A stretch of 64,000 bases of DNA from UBA1429 sp964482225 (lineage in GTDB: Bacteria; Chloroflexota; Anaerolineae; UBA1429), in NCBI GenBank assembly GCA_964482225.1, contig CAYZWT010000007.1, positions 1 through 64,000 on the forward strand. The letters are read 5' to 3'. Under the pieces are notes generated by a model, which saw nothing but the letters and a program-made list of their open reading frames with translations, made no database searches and was not told the origin of the DNA. This document shows, piece by piece, positions 50,372-59,306 of this stretch. The position numbers were made by a program, and so were the translations under genes. How positions within the stretch are numbered: position 1 is the stretch's first letter; the number at the start of each line of letters is the position of its first letter.

Positions 50372-52405
50372 ATGGAACCGCAAAGGCACACCCGTCGGGA
50401 GTTCATCCGCCTCACCGGCCTCGCCACCGCGAGCGCCATTGTGGCCGCCTGCGCACAAGAGCCCGAGATAGTCGAAAAGATCGTCAAAGAGACGATCGTG
50501 GTGGAAAAGGAGGTCGAGAAGCAGGTCACCGTCGTGGTGGAAAAGGAGGTGCAGGTAACGGCCCCTACTGCGACGCCCCCTCCGGCGGCCAAATATCACG
50601 AATCGCCCATGCTGGCGAGCCGCGTGGCGAGCGGCGCTCTGCCGCCGGTGGACGAGCGTCTGCCCGAGGAGCCGCTGGTGGTGCCTGTCATCGAGGGCAT
50701 CGGGCGCTATGGCGGCGCGATCCAGGCGGGGTCCCTTTCGACAACGTTGAGCGGCGGTGACGTGCAGCGCATCTCGGAGCAGCAGGACTATTTGCGCTTC
50801 TCCAAGGACCTCACCCACGCCGTGCCCAACGTGATCAAAGAGTGGGAGTTCACGCCCGATTTCATTGACCTGACGCTCTACATGCGCAAGGGCATGAAGT
50901 GGTCCGATGGGGCGCCGCTAACGGCGGATGACGTGGTGTTCTGGTATGAGGACATGCTGCTCAACAGCGAGATCACGCCCCTGGCGGCCCTGGGCTTTCG
51001 CCCTGGCGGCCAGATCATGGACCTGACCAAGGTAGACGACTATACGGTCAAAATCCACTTTCACGCCCCCAACCCGTCGTTCATCCTGGTGAACATGGCC
51101 CACCAGTATGGCCTGGGCGGCGGCGCCTTCAAGCCGGCCCACTATCTCAGGCAGTTCCACATCAAGCATAACGCCAATGCCGAGGCGCTGGCCAAGCAAG
51201 CCGGGTTCGATTTCTGGTACCAGTTGTTCAACCGCGAGGCCAATATGTGGCAAAGCGTCGAGCGCCCCAGGCTGGCCTCCTTTGTGCCCGTGCGCGATTC
51301 GCCCCAGACGGTCTTTTTCGAGAGGAACCCGTTCTTTTACATGGTGGATCCGGAGGGCAACCAACTGCCCTACATTGACACCATGATCCATGACCGGGTG
51401 GCAGACCTCTCCCTGTTGGATGCCAAGGTGGTGGGCGGCTCGTACGATTTCGCCGGCTTTAACAACAACATCCAGAACTATACTACCTATGCTCAGGGCG
51501 CCGAGGAAAGGGACTGCCGCATCATCCTTTGGGATTCGGGCAAGGGCAGCGAATGCCAGTACACGCCCAACCAGAACTATGAGGATGACGAGTGGCGGGG
51601 CGTCTTTACCGACGACCGCTTTCGGCAGGCCCTCTCGCTGGCCATCAACCGACAAGAGATCAACAACGTGATCTATTTCGGGAACGCCGTCAACCGCCAG
51701 ATGACGGTGATCGAGGCCTCGCGGCACTATCGCCCCGAGTATGGCGCGGCCTATGCGGATTTCGACCAGGAGCGCGCCAACGAGATGCTGGACGATATGG
51801 GGCTGGAATGGAACGCGGCCCGCACGCACCGTCTATGGCCTGTCAGCAAGCGCCCGATCATCATCTCGTTCGACTTTGTCGAGACCGAGACGCCCAAGTG
51901 GGCCATCACCGAGTTGGTCTCCGAGTACTGGCGGCAGATCGGCATCGAGATCCAGTACAAATCCATCACCCGCAACCTGCTGACCCAGAGGGTGCTGGCC
52001 AACGAGGTGCCCATGACCCTGTGGCACGGCGGCTCTATGTCGGACATCCTGTTCCTGCGCGAGCCCAAGTTCCTCACCCCCAACTATGGCGACGAGTCCT
52101 GTTTTGGGGTCCTGTGGGGCTTGTGGTATCGGACCGGAGGCGAGCAGGGGATCGAGCCGCCCGAGTACATCAAGGCGTTGTACAATGCGCTGGACGACTA
52201 TAACCGCACCGACAATGACGAATCGGCGGCCATCGTCCTGCGCGCCCAGGCCGAGCATATCTGGACCATCGGCACGGTGGGGCAAGCGCCGCACCCGCTG
52301 GTGGTGCGCAACTCGCTGCGCAACGTGGCCGAGTACGGCTACTGGGTGTGGGATTGCCTCTGGTGCTATCCCGAATACCCGGAGCAGTGGTATTTCGAGA
52401 GCTGA
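50372..52405 (+). CDS. ABC transporter extracellular solute-binding protein, family 5
   Basis: A 677-residue lipoprotein of the oligopeptide/sugar-binding family 5. The N-terminus has a Tat-like RREFIRLTG signal followed by lipobox Cys27 (IVAAC), so it would be exported folded and anchored outside. A coiled-coil-like EKIVKETIVVEKEVEKQ stretch and a Pro/Thr linker precede the binding domain. Family segments: MRKGMKWSDGAPLTADDVVF near 172 and VFTDDRFRQALSLAINRQEI near 409. The ATG at 50372 follows GGGAGG. No permease or ATPase gene is next to it, so its partners lie elsewhere or it is a free-standing binder. Ligands may be oligosaccharides or peptides. Confidence 0.93.
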   Translation: MEPQRHTRREFIRLTGLATASAIVAACAQEPEIVEKIVKETIVVEKEVEKQVTVVVEKEVQVTAPTATPPPAAKYHESPMLASRVASGALPPVDERLPEEPLVVPVIEGIGRYGGAIQAGSLSTTLSGGDVQRISEQQDYLRFSKDLTHAVPNVIKEWEFTPDFIDLTLYMRKGMKWSDGAPLTADDVVFWYEDMLLNSEITPLAALGFRPGGQIMDLTKVDDYTVKIHFHAPNPSFILVNMAHQYGLGGGAFKPAHYLRQFHIKHNANAEALAKQAGFDFWYQLFNREANMWQSVERPRLASFVPVRDSPQTVFFERNPFFYMVDPEGNQLPYIDTMIHDRVADLSLLDAKVVGGSYDFAGFNNNIQNYTTYAQGAEERDCRIILWDSGKGSECQYTPNQNYEDDEWRGVFTDDRFRQALSLAINRQEINNVIYFGNAVNRQMTVIEASRHYRPEYGAAYADFDQERANEMLDDMGLEWNAARTHRLWPVSKRPIIISFDFVETETPKWAITELVSEYWRQIGIEIQYKSITRNLLTQRVLANEVPMTLWHGGSMSDILFLREPKFLTPNYGDESCFGVLWGLWYRTGGEQGIEPPEYIKALYNALDDYNRTDNDESAAIVLRAQAEHIWTIGTVGQAPHPLVVRNSLRNVAEYGYWVWDCLWCYPEYPEQWYFES

Positions 52406-52416
52406 ACAGAGCGTCT

Positions 52417-52448
52417 GCGCCTCTTCCTGGGCCACCAGGAAGAGGCGC
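52417..52448 (+). terminator. Terminator-like hairpin after the solute-binding protein gene
   Basis: A perfect 14-bp stem (GCGCCTCTTCCTGG with complement) and 4-nt loop begin 11 nt past the stop; only TTCC follows. As the next gene is convergent, it may serve both strands. Confidence 0.7.
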
Positions 52449-52471
52449 TTCCTCGGCAGCGCCCGAGTGCG

Positions 52472-53389
52472 CTACAGATAGATGGCGGCCAGGATATGCG
52501 GTAGCACGTTCACAACCACAGCGCCCACCAGGATCGAGACCGAAACCAACGAGGCGGCCAGCTCGGCATCCAGCCCCTCATTGCCAGAGAGCACCAGCAC
52601 CGTGGTGCCCGCCGGCAGCGAGGAGCCGACGGTCCCGGCGATCAGGCTCAGGCCATCCAGGCCCAGCAAGAGGCCCAGGCCCCAGCCCAGCAGGCCGCCG
52701 ATCACCATGCGGATCAGGACGAACTGGGCGACCAGAGCGCCATAGGCGCGTTGGGGGCGCAGGAACACGCCCACAGCGATCATGGCCAGGGGGGTGTTGG
52801 CCACGGCCAGCCGGTCGCAGAAGGAGGCGAACGGCCCCGTGAGGGGAAGCTCTGCCACGGTAAAGACCACGCCTGCGATGGCGGCCACCAGGATGGGCGA
52901 GGTCAGCACGCGCCGCCACGAGATGGCGCTGCCATCGCCCCCATCGCGACCAAAGTGTCGCGCCAGGGTGACGGCCACGATGCCCGAGTAAAAGGCGTTG
53001 CCCACATCATATAGGGCGATGCGCGCCAGGCCGCCGGGCCCAAAGAACAACTCCATAAAGGGAAAGGCGAACACGCCCAGCACCACCATGCCCACCAGCA
53101 AGGGGCCGCGCTGCCGGGGCCGATCCGCCAGGCGGCGGGTGGTCAGGTACATCAGCCCGGCCAGCAGGATGGGCACGACAAAGCCTAGCACCGGCATCCA
53201 GAGCAGGGTCGGCTCGAAATCGGCCCGCGCAATCGAGACAAAGATCGCCGCCGGAATGGTGACGTTAAAGGCCAGCCGGGTGAGGGCCAGGCCGCCCCGC
53301 TGGTCTAGCATGCCGATTTTGCGAATCACGACGCCCAGCGCGATCAGCATCAGGATCGGCGCGGCGTCGAGTAGCCCGTTGAGGCCCAT
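52472..53389 (-). CDS. AEC (auxin efflux carrier) family transporter
   Basis: A 305-residue carrier with about ten membrane helices in two repeats, typical of the AEC/YfdV-like family. Landmarks: LLDAAPILMLIALGVVIRK at the start, TRLAFNVTIPAAIFVSIARA near 37, PFMELFFGPGGLARIALYD near 109, NAFYSGIVAVTLARHFG near 130 and AGTVGSSLPAGTTVLVLSGN near 255. Relatives move organic acids such as malate or malonate, or other small anions. The ATG at 53389 follows GGGAAGGAA. It is divergent from the sulfatase gene and could be under joint control. Confidence 0.88.
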   Translation of the reverse strand: MGLNGLLDAAPILMLIALGVVIRKIGMLDQRGGLALTRLAFNVTIPAAIFVSIARADFEPTLLWMPVLGFVVPILLAGLMYLTTRRLADRPRQRGPLLVGMVVLGVFAFPFMELFFGPGGLARIALYDVGNAFYSGIVAVTLARHFGRDGGDGSAISWRRVLTSPILVAAIAGVVFTVAELPLTGPFASFCDRLAVANTPLAMIAVGVFLRPQRAYGALVAQFVLIRMVIGGLLGWGLGLLLGLDGLSLIAGTVGSSLPAGTTVLVLSGNEGLDAELAASLVSVSILVGAVVVNVLPHILAAIYL

Positions 53390-53418
53390 GGGCAGTTCCT
53401 TCCCTTTTGAATGCGCCC

Positions 53419-53447
53419 ATTGTAGAGTGAGGCCGCCCGTTCTCCAA
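53419..53447 (-). promoter_or_regulatory. Candidate promoter of the AEC transporter gene
   Basis: TTGGAG (53442-53447), 17-nt spacer, TACAAT (53419-53424) on the minus strand. Confidence 0.45.
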
Positions 53448-53547
53448 AGCGGGGCGCGGGCACGCCACGCCCAGGTGGCGGCCTGGCGGCGGAGATCGCC
53501 GAGGGCCACCGCCCTCAGAGGAACACCACAGTCATGGAGGAAGCAAC

Positions 53548-54996
53548 ATGAAAGCCGTCTTGATCCTGCTCGATAGCCTGAACCGCCACCTGCTGCCCGT
53601 CTATGGCAGCGACTGGGTCATTGCGCCCAACATGCAGCGCCTGGCAGAGCGCTCGGTGCGCTTTGACAACCACTTTATCGGGTCGGCGCCCTGCATGCCC
53701 GCCCGGCGCGATATCCTCACGGGGCGCCTCAACTTTTTAGAGCGCGCCTGGGGCGGCGTCGAGCCGTTCGATGTCTGCTTTACCGAGACCCTCTCGCGAC
53801 AGGGGATATTCACCCACCTGGTGACCGACCACTATCACTATTTCGAGGTGGGGGGCGAGAACTATCATTGCACATTCGACACCTGGGACCTGCATCGCGG
53901 CCAGGAATCGGACAAGTGGATCTCGACGGTCAAGCCCCCGGTCGAGCCGCCGCACCTGGGGCGTTGGGCCAGGCCCTATGCCCGCAACCGCACCGCATTC
54001 AAGCGCGAGGAGGATTACCCCAGCCAGCGCACGTTCGCCGCGGCCATTGATTGGGTGCGCACCAACGGCCAGGAGGACAACTGGTTCCTGATGGTGGAGG
54101 CGTTTGATCCCCACGAGCCCTTTGACGTGCCGCAAGAGTACCTGGACATGTACGGCGACGATTGGGAGGGCCCCGAGCTGATCTGGCCCACCTACGGACC
54201 GGACGACCTGGACCCCGAGGCGCTGCTGCACCTGCGCCGCCAGTACGCCGCCTGCCTCACCATGACCGACCGCTGGGTGGGCCTGCTGCTGGACGAGCTG
54301 GAGCGCCAGGGCTGCATGGAGGACACCCTGATCATCCTGACCACCGACCACGGGCACATGCTGGGGGAGCACGGCCTGTTGGCCAAGAACTATATGCACT
54401 CGTATGACGAGCTGGCCCACATCCCGCTGCTGGTACACTTGCCCGGCGGCGAGCGCGGCGGCGAGCGGCGCGACCAGATCACCCAGAACATTGACCTGGC
54501 CCCCACCCTGCTGGAGCATTTCGGCCTGGCCTGGGAGCACCCGATCCACGGCATCTCCTGGTGGCCCTGCCTGCGCGATGCCCAGGCGCCGGCCCGTGAG
54601 TATGCCCTGTATGGCTGGCACGGCTCCACCATCAGCGTCACCGATGGGCGCCACGCCTACCTGCGGGCGCCCGCGACAGAGGCCAACGAGCCGCTCTACC
54701 AGTACGGCGCCATGCCCGCCAATTTCATCCGCTACTGGCCGCCCACGACCTTTGCATCCATCGAGGCGGGGCGTTTTCTGCCCTATACCGAGATGCCCGT
54801 CTTTCGGCTTCCCATGCACCGCCCGCGCTCCCAGTTCATCAGCGAGACGCTGCTCTTTGACCGGCGGAACGATCCACGCCAGGAGCACAACCTGGCGGGC
54901 CAGCCCATCGAGCAGCGCTATATCGAACTGCTGTGCAAGGCCATGCGGGAATCCGACGCCCCGCCGGAGCAGTACCTGCGCATGGGGCTGGTGTAG
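53548..54996 (+). CDS. Type I sulfatase (formylglycine-dependent)
   Basis: A 482-residue sulfatase of the alkaline-phosphatase superfamily. The formylglycine site is APCMPARRDILTGR, with Cys49 in CxPxR. Metal ligands are in LILLDSLNRH at the N-terminus and in ILTTDHGHMLGEHGLLAKN near 269. The C-terminal subdomain ends at LRMGLV. No signal peptide is present, so it is cytoplasmic. It needs a formylglycine-generating enzyme, not seen in the window. AGGAGGAAGC precedes the ATG. It removes sulfate esters, or phosphonate in some relatives, from glycans or small molecules and fits the sugar-catabolic genes that follow. Confidence 0.93.
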   Translation: MKAVLILLDSLNRHLLPVYGSDWVIAPNMQRLAERSVRFDNHFIGSAPCMPARRDILTGRLNFLERAWGGVEPFDVCFTETLSRQGIFTHLVTDHYHYFEVGGENYHCTFDTWDLHRGQESDKWISTVKPPVEPPHLGRWARPYARNRTAFKREEDYPSQRTFAAAIDWVRTNGQEDNWFLMVEAFDPHEPFDVPQEYLDMYGDDWEGPELIWPTYGPDDLDPEALLHLRRQYAACLTMTDRWVGLLLDELERQGCMEDTLIILTTDHGHMLGEHGLLAKNYMHSYDELAHIPLLVHLPGGERGGERRDQITQNIDLAPTLLEHFGLAWEHPIHGISWWPCLRDAQAPAREYALYGWHGSTISVTDGRHAYLRAPATEANEPLYQYGAMPANFIRYWPPTTFASIEAGRFLPYTEMPVFRLPMHRPRSQFISETLLFDRRNDPRQEHNLAGQPIEQRYIELLCKAMRESDAPPEQYLRMGLV

Positions 54997-55024
54997 AGGC
55001 AGAGGGCGACGGACAATAGACGAT

Positions 55025-55062
55025 GCGCCCCCTCCCCCACGATGCTTGTGGAGAGGGGGCGC
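55025..55062. terminator. Bidirectional terminator-like hairpin
   Basis: GCGCCCCCTC (55025-55034) pairs with GAGGGGGCGC (55053-55062), with further CCAC/GTGG pairing inside. It lies between the convergent sulfatase and UlaG-like genes and lacks a T-run. Confidence 0.5.
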
Positions 55063-55098
55063 TCACTCGGTGGTTCCGGTGGCTGGCCCGTTTACCGG

Positions 55099-55911
55099 CT
55101 ACCTCGGCGGCACGATGACCGCCGTGCCGTGCTCGCCGATCCAAAAGCGCAGGTGCGGGTATTTCAGGCTCATATAGTCGGCGAACAACTGGGGGTTCTC
55201 CGAGTTGTTGCTGAACATCTCATAGTGGCCGGGCACCGTCAGGCGCGGCTCGAGCTCGCCCGCCAGGTCCACCGTCTCTTGATAGGTCATGTTGCCGATG
55301 CAGTTGCGGGCCAGGCGCTCGGCGTCGCGCCCATTGATGGGCATGAACGCCACATCCAGCTCCCAGCGCGCCAGGCGGGGCAGCAGCCCCTCGTAACGGC
55401 AGGTGTCGCCCGCGTGATACACGGCCACGCCGTCCATCTCGATCACAAAGCCCAGGTACGGATAGCCCAGGTCGGGATCGCGATCCAGGAACTCGTGAGC
55501 GGAGGGGATGGCGGTGATGGAGAGGTCATCATCGGCCCAGGTGAGTCCGTCATCCAGGGCGACGATGCGCTCCTCGGGCACGCCCAGCTCGGCCACGTGT
55601 TTGGCGGCCACTTGCGAGCAGACAAAGCGCGCCTGGGGCGAGGCCTGGGCGATGCGCGGCGTGGCATAGGGATCAATGTGGTCGCCATGATCGTGGGAGC
55701 CAAACACCCAGGCGGCATGGGTGATCTCGGCAGGGTCCAACAGAGGCGGCACGTTGCGAAAACGGCCAGGGGCCAGGTAGGGGTCCAGGTAGAACACCGT
55801 ATCCCGGATTTTCAGGACATAGCTCATCTGGCCCAGCCACCAGAAGGCCAGGCTCCCCGGCTCGAGCTGTAGCGCGTCAATCTCTTGCAGCAACGCGGCT
55901 CCGGTCTTCAT
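55099..55911 (-). CDS. UlaG-like metal-dependent hydrolase (MBL fold)
   Basis: A 270-residue MBL-fold protein resembling L-ascorbate-6-phosphate lactonase UlaG. The metal motif is FGSHDHGDHIDPYA with His73, His75, Asp77 and His78. Other landmarks are LAFWWLGQMSYVLKI, FYLDPYL, AIPSAHEFLDRDPDLGY, AVYHAGDTCRYEGLL near 167 and MPINGRDAERLARNCIGNMT. The final FWIGEHGTAVIVPPR is typical. It may open a sugar-acid lactone. The ATG at 55911 follows AAAGGAA. It is divergent from the GHMP kinase gene. Confidence 0.88.
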   Translation of the reverse strand: MKTGAALLQEIDALQLEPGSLAFWWLGQMSYVLKIRDTVFYLDPYLAPGRFRNVPPLLDPAEITHAAWVFGSHDHGDHIDPYATPRIAQASPQARFVCSQVAAKHVAELGVPEERIVALDDGLTWADDDLSITAIPSAHEFLDRDPDLGYPYLGFVIEMDGVAVYHAGDTCRYEGLLPRLARWELDVAFMPINGRDAERLARNCIGNMTYQETVDLAGELEPRLTVPGHYEMFSNNSENPQLFADYMSLKYPHLRFWIGEHGTAVIVPPR

Positions 55912-55942
55912 CGCGGTTCCTTTCTGCCCCACAGGGCAACGC

Positions 55943-55971
55943 TAGACAAGGGACTCTACGCGGCATAGAAT
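55943..55971 (+). promoter_or_regulatory. Sigma70-like promoter of the GHMP kinase gene
   Basis: TAGACA (55943-55948), 17-nt spacer, TAGAAT (55966-55971). Confidence 0.65.
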
Positions 55972-56019
55972 ACGTCCGCCGGGCCAGAGATTCAAGGGCA
56001 AGAGATGGGAGAGAGGCCA

Positions 56020-57096
56020 ATGCTCGCGACCCCCTGCATCATCAACAGCGTCGCGCCGATCCGCGTGTGCGACAATGGCGGCTGGACCGATACCTGGTTC
56101 GCCGAGCGCGGCAGCATTTTCAACATCGGCGTCTATCCGTATGTCGAGGTGCAGATCGAGGTGCGGCCCCGCGATGGCGCCCGCCACCGGGTGATCCTGA
56201 ATGCCGAGAACTTGGGCGTTCGCTATGCCGTGTTCCCGCGCCACGAGCGCCATGAATGGATCCAGCATCCGCTGCTAGAGGCGGCCATTGACTATATGGG
56301 CGTGCCCGAGGGCCTCTCGGTGCAGATCTCGATCTATTCCGAGGCGCCGGCGGGCTGCTCCACCGGCACCTCGGCCTCGGTGACGGTGGCCCTCATCGGC
56401 GCGTTGGACCAACTCACCCCCGGCAGGCTGACACCGCTGGAGGTAGCCTATGCCGCGCACCGCATCGAGACCGAGATGCTGGGCCAACAGAGCGGCATCC
56501 AGGACCAGCTCTGCGCCGCCTATGGGGGCATCAACTATATCGAGATGTTCCAGTACCCTTATGCCGCCGTCTCTCAGATCCTGGTGACCAATCCGGTCTG
56601 GTGGGAACTGGAGCGGCGGCTGTGCCTGGTGTTCCTGGGGCGCAGCCACAGCTCGTCCGCCGTGCACGAGATGGTGATCCACGGCCTGGAGGATGCCGGA
56701 CCGGACAACCCCCAGCTCGAACGTCTGCGCCACGAGGCGCGGGCCTCGCGGGATGCGGTCTATGCCGGGGATTTCGCGGCGCTAGGCCAGGCCATGATCC
56801 GCAACACCGAGGCCCAGCGGGCGCTGCACCCCGCCCTGGTAAGCCACGAGGCGGAGCAGATCATCGAGATCGCCCAGGCCCACGGCGCCCTGGGCTGGAA
56901 GGTGAACGGCGCGGGGGGCGAGGGCGGCTCGATCACGCTGCTGTGCGGCGCCTCCATGAGCCGCAAGCGGGCCATGCTGCGGGCCATCGAGGAGACCAAC
57001 CCCCTCTTTCAGAACATCCCCCTCTACCTGAGCCGCTATGGCCTGCGGGTGTGGGAGCGGGAACTGGACGAGCCGGAGCGGGGCGAGGGGGCGTAG
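56020..57096 (+). CDS. GHMP-family sugar kinase
   Basis: A 358-residue GHMP kinase like heptose-7-phosphate or fucose-type kinases. The substrate loop is NSVAPIRVCDNGGWTDTWFA near residues 10-29. The ATP loop reads SEAPAGCSTGTSASVTVALI near 107-126, with Cys-Ser-Thr-Gly in place of the more usual GLGSS. Motif III is VNGAGGEGGSITLLC near 298-312. The ATG at 56020 has GGGAGAGAGG 4-5 nt upstream; the ATG at 56005 is a close alternative. It would phosphorylate a free sugar at the anomeric or another hydroxyl. The next gene is convergent, 6 nt away. Confidence 0.88.
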   Translation: MLATPCIINSVAPIRVCDNGGWTDTWFAERGSIFNIGVYPYVEVQIEVRPRDGARHRVILNAENLGVRYAVFPRHERHEWIQHPLLEAAIDYMGVPEGLSVQISIYSEAPAGCSTGTSASVTVALIGALDQLTPGRLTPLEVAYAAHRIETEMLGQQSGIQDQLCAAYGGINYIEMFQYPYAAVSQILVTNPVWWELERRLCLVFLGRSHSSSAVHEMVIHGLEDAGPDNPQLERLRHEARASRDAVYAGDFAALGQAMIRNTEAQRALHPALVSHEAEQIIEIAQAHGALGWKVNGAGGEGGSITLLCGASMSRKRAMLRAIEETNPLFQNIPLYLSRYGLRVWERELDEPERGEGA

Positions 57097-57102
57097 CGTC
57101 GT

Positions 57103-58005
57103 CTACGCCAGCGGCTTCTCAAAGCACCAAAAGGCATCGGTGACCTCGGCGCCCACGACGCGCGCGTAATAGTCCACCGGGCCGGCCCACGCCATGCGCG
57201 CCACAGGGTGCCCCGCTACCCGCATGTCCCCCAGGCAGAGCTTGAGCAGCAGGCCGCCGATCCCTCGGGAACGCTGTGCAGACAGGGTGCCCGTGGGCCC
57301 AAAGTAGGCTGGGCCCAGGGCCTCGTGGGCAGCAAAGGCGATCAGGCGCGGCCCCTCATGGGCCACAAAGAGGGCGGGTGGGTCATAGTGCCCCGCATCC
57401 AGTACCTCCGCCCGCCAGGCGTCCGCAAAGTGTTCTGCCGCAAAGGCAGCCACCTGCTCTACCTCGTCGGACCGGGCCCGCCTCACGGCGATCCCCTGGG
57501 AGGCCAGTCGCGCTTGCTGTGCCTCGGTGTCCCAGTCGGCTCGGGCCAGGTTGGCCTGCATATCCACCCGGGCCACGCGGTCGGTGGTGTAGCCCCGGCG
57601 CATCAGCAGTGCGATGGCAGGCATCTGGCGCAGGCTGACGCCGGTGGCGAAAAAGTTGGGCCCCACCCCGCCCACATAGGCCGTCGGCAGGCTGCGCCGC
57701 GCCAGTCGCGCCTCTAGCTCGTCCAGCAGGCGTGTGGCAATCCCCTGGCGGCGGTAGGGTCCGGCCACGGCGAAGGCCTTGATGACGCCCTGCGCGCCGC
57801 GCACACACCCGATGGCAAAGCCCGCCAGGTCATCGCCGCAGCGAGCGGCCAACATCAAGTCCAGGGCCACGCTGGGATCGCCCAGGGTGCGGTGGCGCAG
57901 CCAGGCCAGATCGGCGTCCCCGCCGCAGCAGCCGGTCTCGCGACAGAGGGCCAGCAGGGCGGGTAGCTCATCGCGCCCCAGTGCGTCAAGGATCAGTTCT
58001 GGCAA
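57103..58005 (-). CDS. Tandem GNAT acetyltransferase
   Basis: A 300-residue protein with two GNAT domains. The first has AFAVAGPYRRQGIATRLLDE near residue 75, the acetyl-CoA loop Q/RxxGxA; the second has LSAQRSRGIGGLLLKLCLGD near 243. Between them lies a variable region with AYVGGVGPNFFATGVSL. Tandem GNATs often keep only one active half; the first loop is the closer match. The substrate is unknown; an amino sugar would fit the context but is inference. It follows the Gfo/Idh gene on the same strand after 113 bp. Confidence 0.85.
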   Translation of the reverse strand: MPELILDALGRDELPALLALCRETGCCGGDADLAWLRHRTLGDPSVALDLMLAARCGDDLAGFAIGCVRGAQGVIKAFAVAGPYRRQGIATRLLDELEARLARRSLPTAYVGGVGPNFFATGVSLRQMPAIALLMRRGYTTDRVARVDMQANLARADWDTEAQQARLASQGIAVRRARSDEVEQVAAFAAEHFADAWRAEVLDAGHYDPPALFVAHEGPRLIAFAAHEALGPAYFGPTGTLSAQRSRGIGGLLLKLCLGDMRVAGHPVARMAWAGPVDYYARVVGAEVTDAFWCFEKPLA

Positions 58006-58118
58006 GAGCGCCTCCCCTTTCGGTAGTCTGCCATCCCAGCGCCAAACAGGGGCGACGTCCGGTGGCGGGCCACCGTAAGCATCACCCCTGCCGCGTCTTG
58101 CATCTCTGCGCGCTGCGC

Positions 58119-59264
58119 TCAGTGGTGCACGTCGTCCGTCACCCGCAGATCGGGGCCCGTGGCCTTTTTGCCATAGTTGGACGTGGCGACCAGCCCCGCC
58201 AAAAAGGCGTCATAGCGCTCCCGATCCACGGGCACGCTCACCGGCTCGCCCGCGTGGCCCGAAAGGATGATCGAGTTGATCATCTCGACGGTGGCCAGGC
58301 CCTCGACGCCGGGCGAGAGCAGTTCCTCGCCGTGCAGCAGGTGGCGCGCCATGTTGCGCAGAATGGCGATATGCCCCGCCTCGCGCTCGGGGATCTCGAC
58401 CGGCACCTCCACCGCGTCGGGGCGCGTCCACATCTCGGTTGACGCGTCCGAAAAGCCGCGCACGCCCTTGGGGACCTCCCAGAAGCGCAGGTCCTTGCCG
58501 ATCACCTGCAGCTTGCCCCGCTCGCCCGAGAGCTCCAGGATATCGGTGCCCGGGGCCTCGGTGGTGGAACAGTAGATATAGCCCACCGCGCCATTGGGGT
58601 ATTCGAGCAGGGCCGCCGCCACGTCCTCGACCTCGATCACATGGCCCTTGGTGGCGGTATAGCCCGTCACCCGGCTGGGCAGGCCGGCCAGCCATGTAAA
58701 GCGGTCAATCGAGTGGGGCGCCTGGTTGATCAGCACGCCGCCGCCCTCGCCCGCCCAGGTGGCGCGCCAGCCCGCCGAGTTGTAGTAGGCCTGGCTGCGA
58801 AAATCGGCATAGACCAGCATCGTGCGATAGATCTCGCCCAGCCGCCCCTCGGCCACCAGCTTGTGGGCCGCCTGCCAAACCGGCTCGCTGCGCTGCTGGT
58901 GCATGACGGCAAAGGGCGTGCCTGTGCGCTCATAGGCCGCCAGCATGGCATCGGCAGCCGAGACCGTCACGGCGATGGGCTTTTCGCAGATCACCGGCTT
59001 GCCCCGCTCCAGGGCATAGATCACGATCTCGGGATGGTGGTAGTGGGGCGTCGCCACAATGATGGCGTCCACCGTGTCGCTATCCACCAGGTCGTGATAG
59101 TCCACAAAATAGGGCACGTTGAACTCTTCGCCCACCACCTCGGCCACCTCGGGCGCCATGTCTGCCACGGCGGCCAGGGCGCACTCGTCAATGCGCTGCA
59201 TGGTGTGGGCGTGCCCCGTGCCCATGCCTCCGACGCCGACGATCCCGTAACGCACGCGTTCCAT
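58119..59264 (-). CDS. Gfo/Idh/MocA-family NAD(P)-dependent oxidoreductase
   Basis: A 381-residue oxidoreductase. The Rossmann fold begins VRYGIVGVGGMGTGHAHTMQ; the conserved cofactor/catalytic EKP is in KPVICEKPIAVTVSAADAML near 95, and the substrate segment is GGVLINQAPHSIDRFTWLAG near 177, with the catalytic-type HSID. The C-terminal half is the usual open beta-sheet. It oxidises or reduces a cyclic polyol or sugar such as inositol or a glucoside. AAAGGAG precedes the ATG at 59264. It lies 42 nt after the URO-D-like gene, in one operon. Confidence 0.92.
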   Translation of the reverse strand: MERVRYGIVGVGGMGTGHAHTMQRIDECALAAVADMAPEVAEVVGEEFNVPYFVDYHDLVDSDTVDAIIVATPHYHHPEIVIYALERGKPVICEKPIAVTVSAADAMLAAYERTGTPFAVMHQQRSEPVWQAAHKLVAEGRLGEIYRTMLVYADFRSQAYYNSAGWRATWAGEGGGVLINQAPHSIDRFTWLAGLPSRVTGYTATKGHVIEVEDVAAALLEYPNGAVGYIYCSTTEAPGTDILELSGERGKLQVIGKDLRFWEVPKGVRGFSDASTEMWTRPDAVEVPVEIPEREAGHIAILRNMARHLLHGEELLSPGVEGLATVEMINSIILSGHAGEPVSVPVDRERYDAFLAGLVATSNYGKKATGPDLRVTDDVHH

Positions 59265-59306
59265 TCTTCTGGCTCCTTTATCTCTCGAAATCTCCACTGC
59301 GCACTG

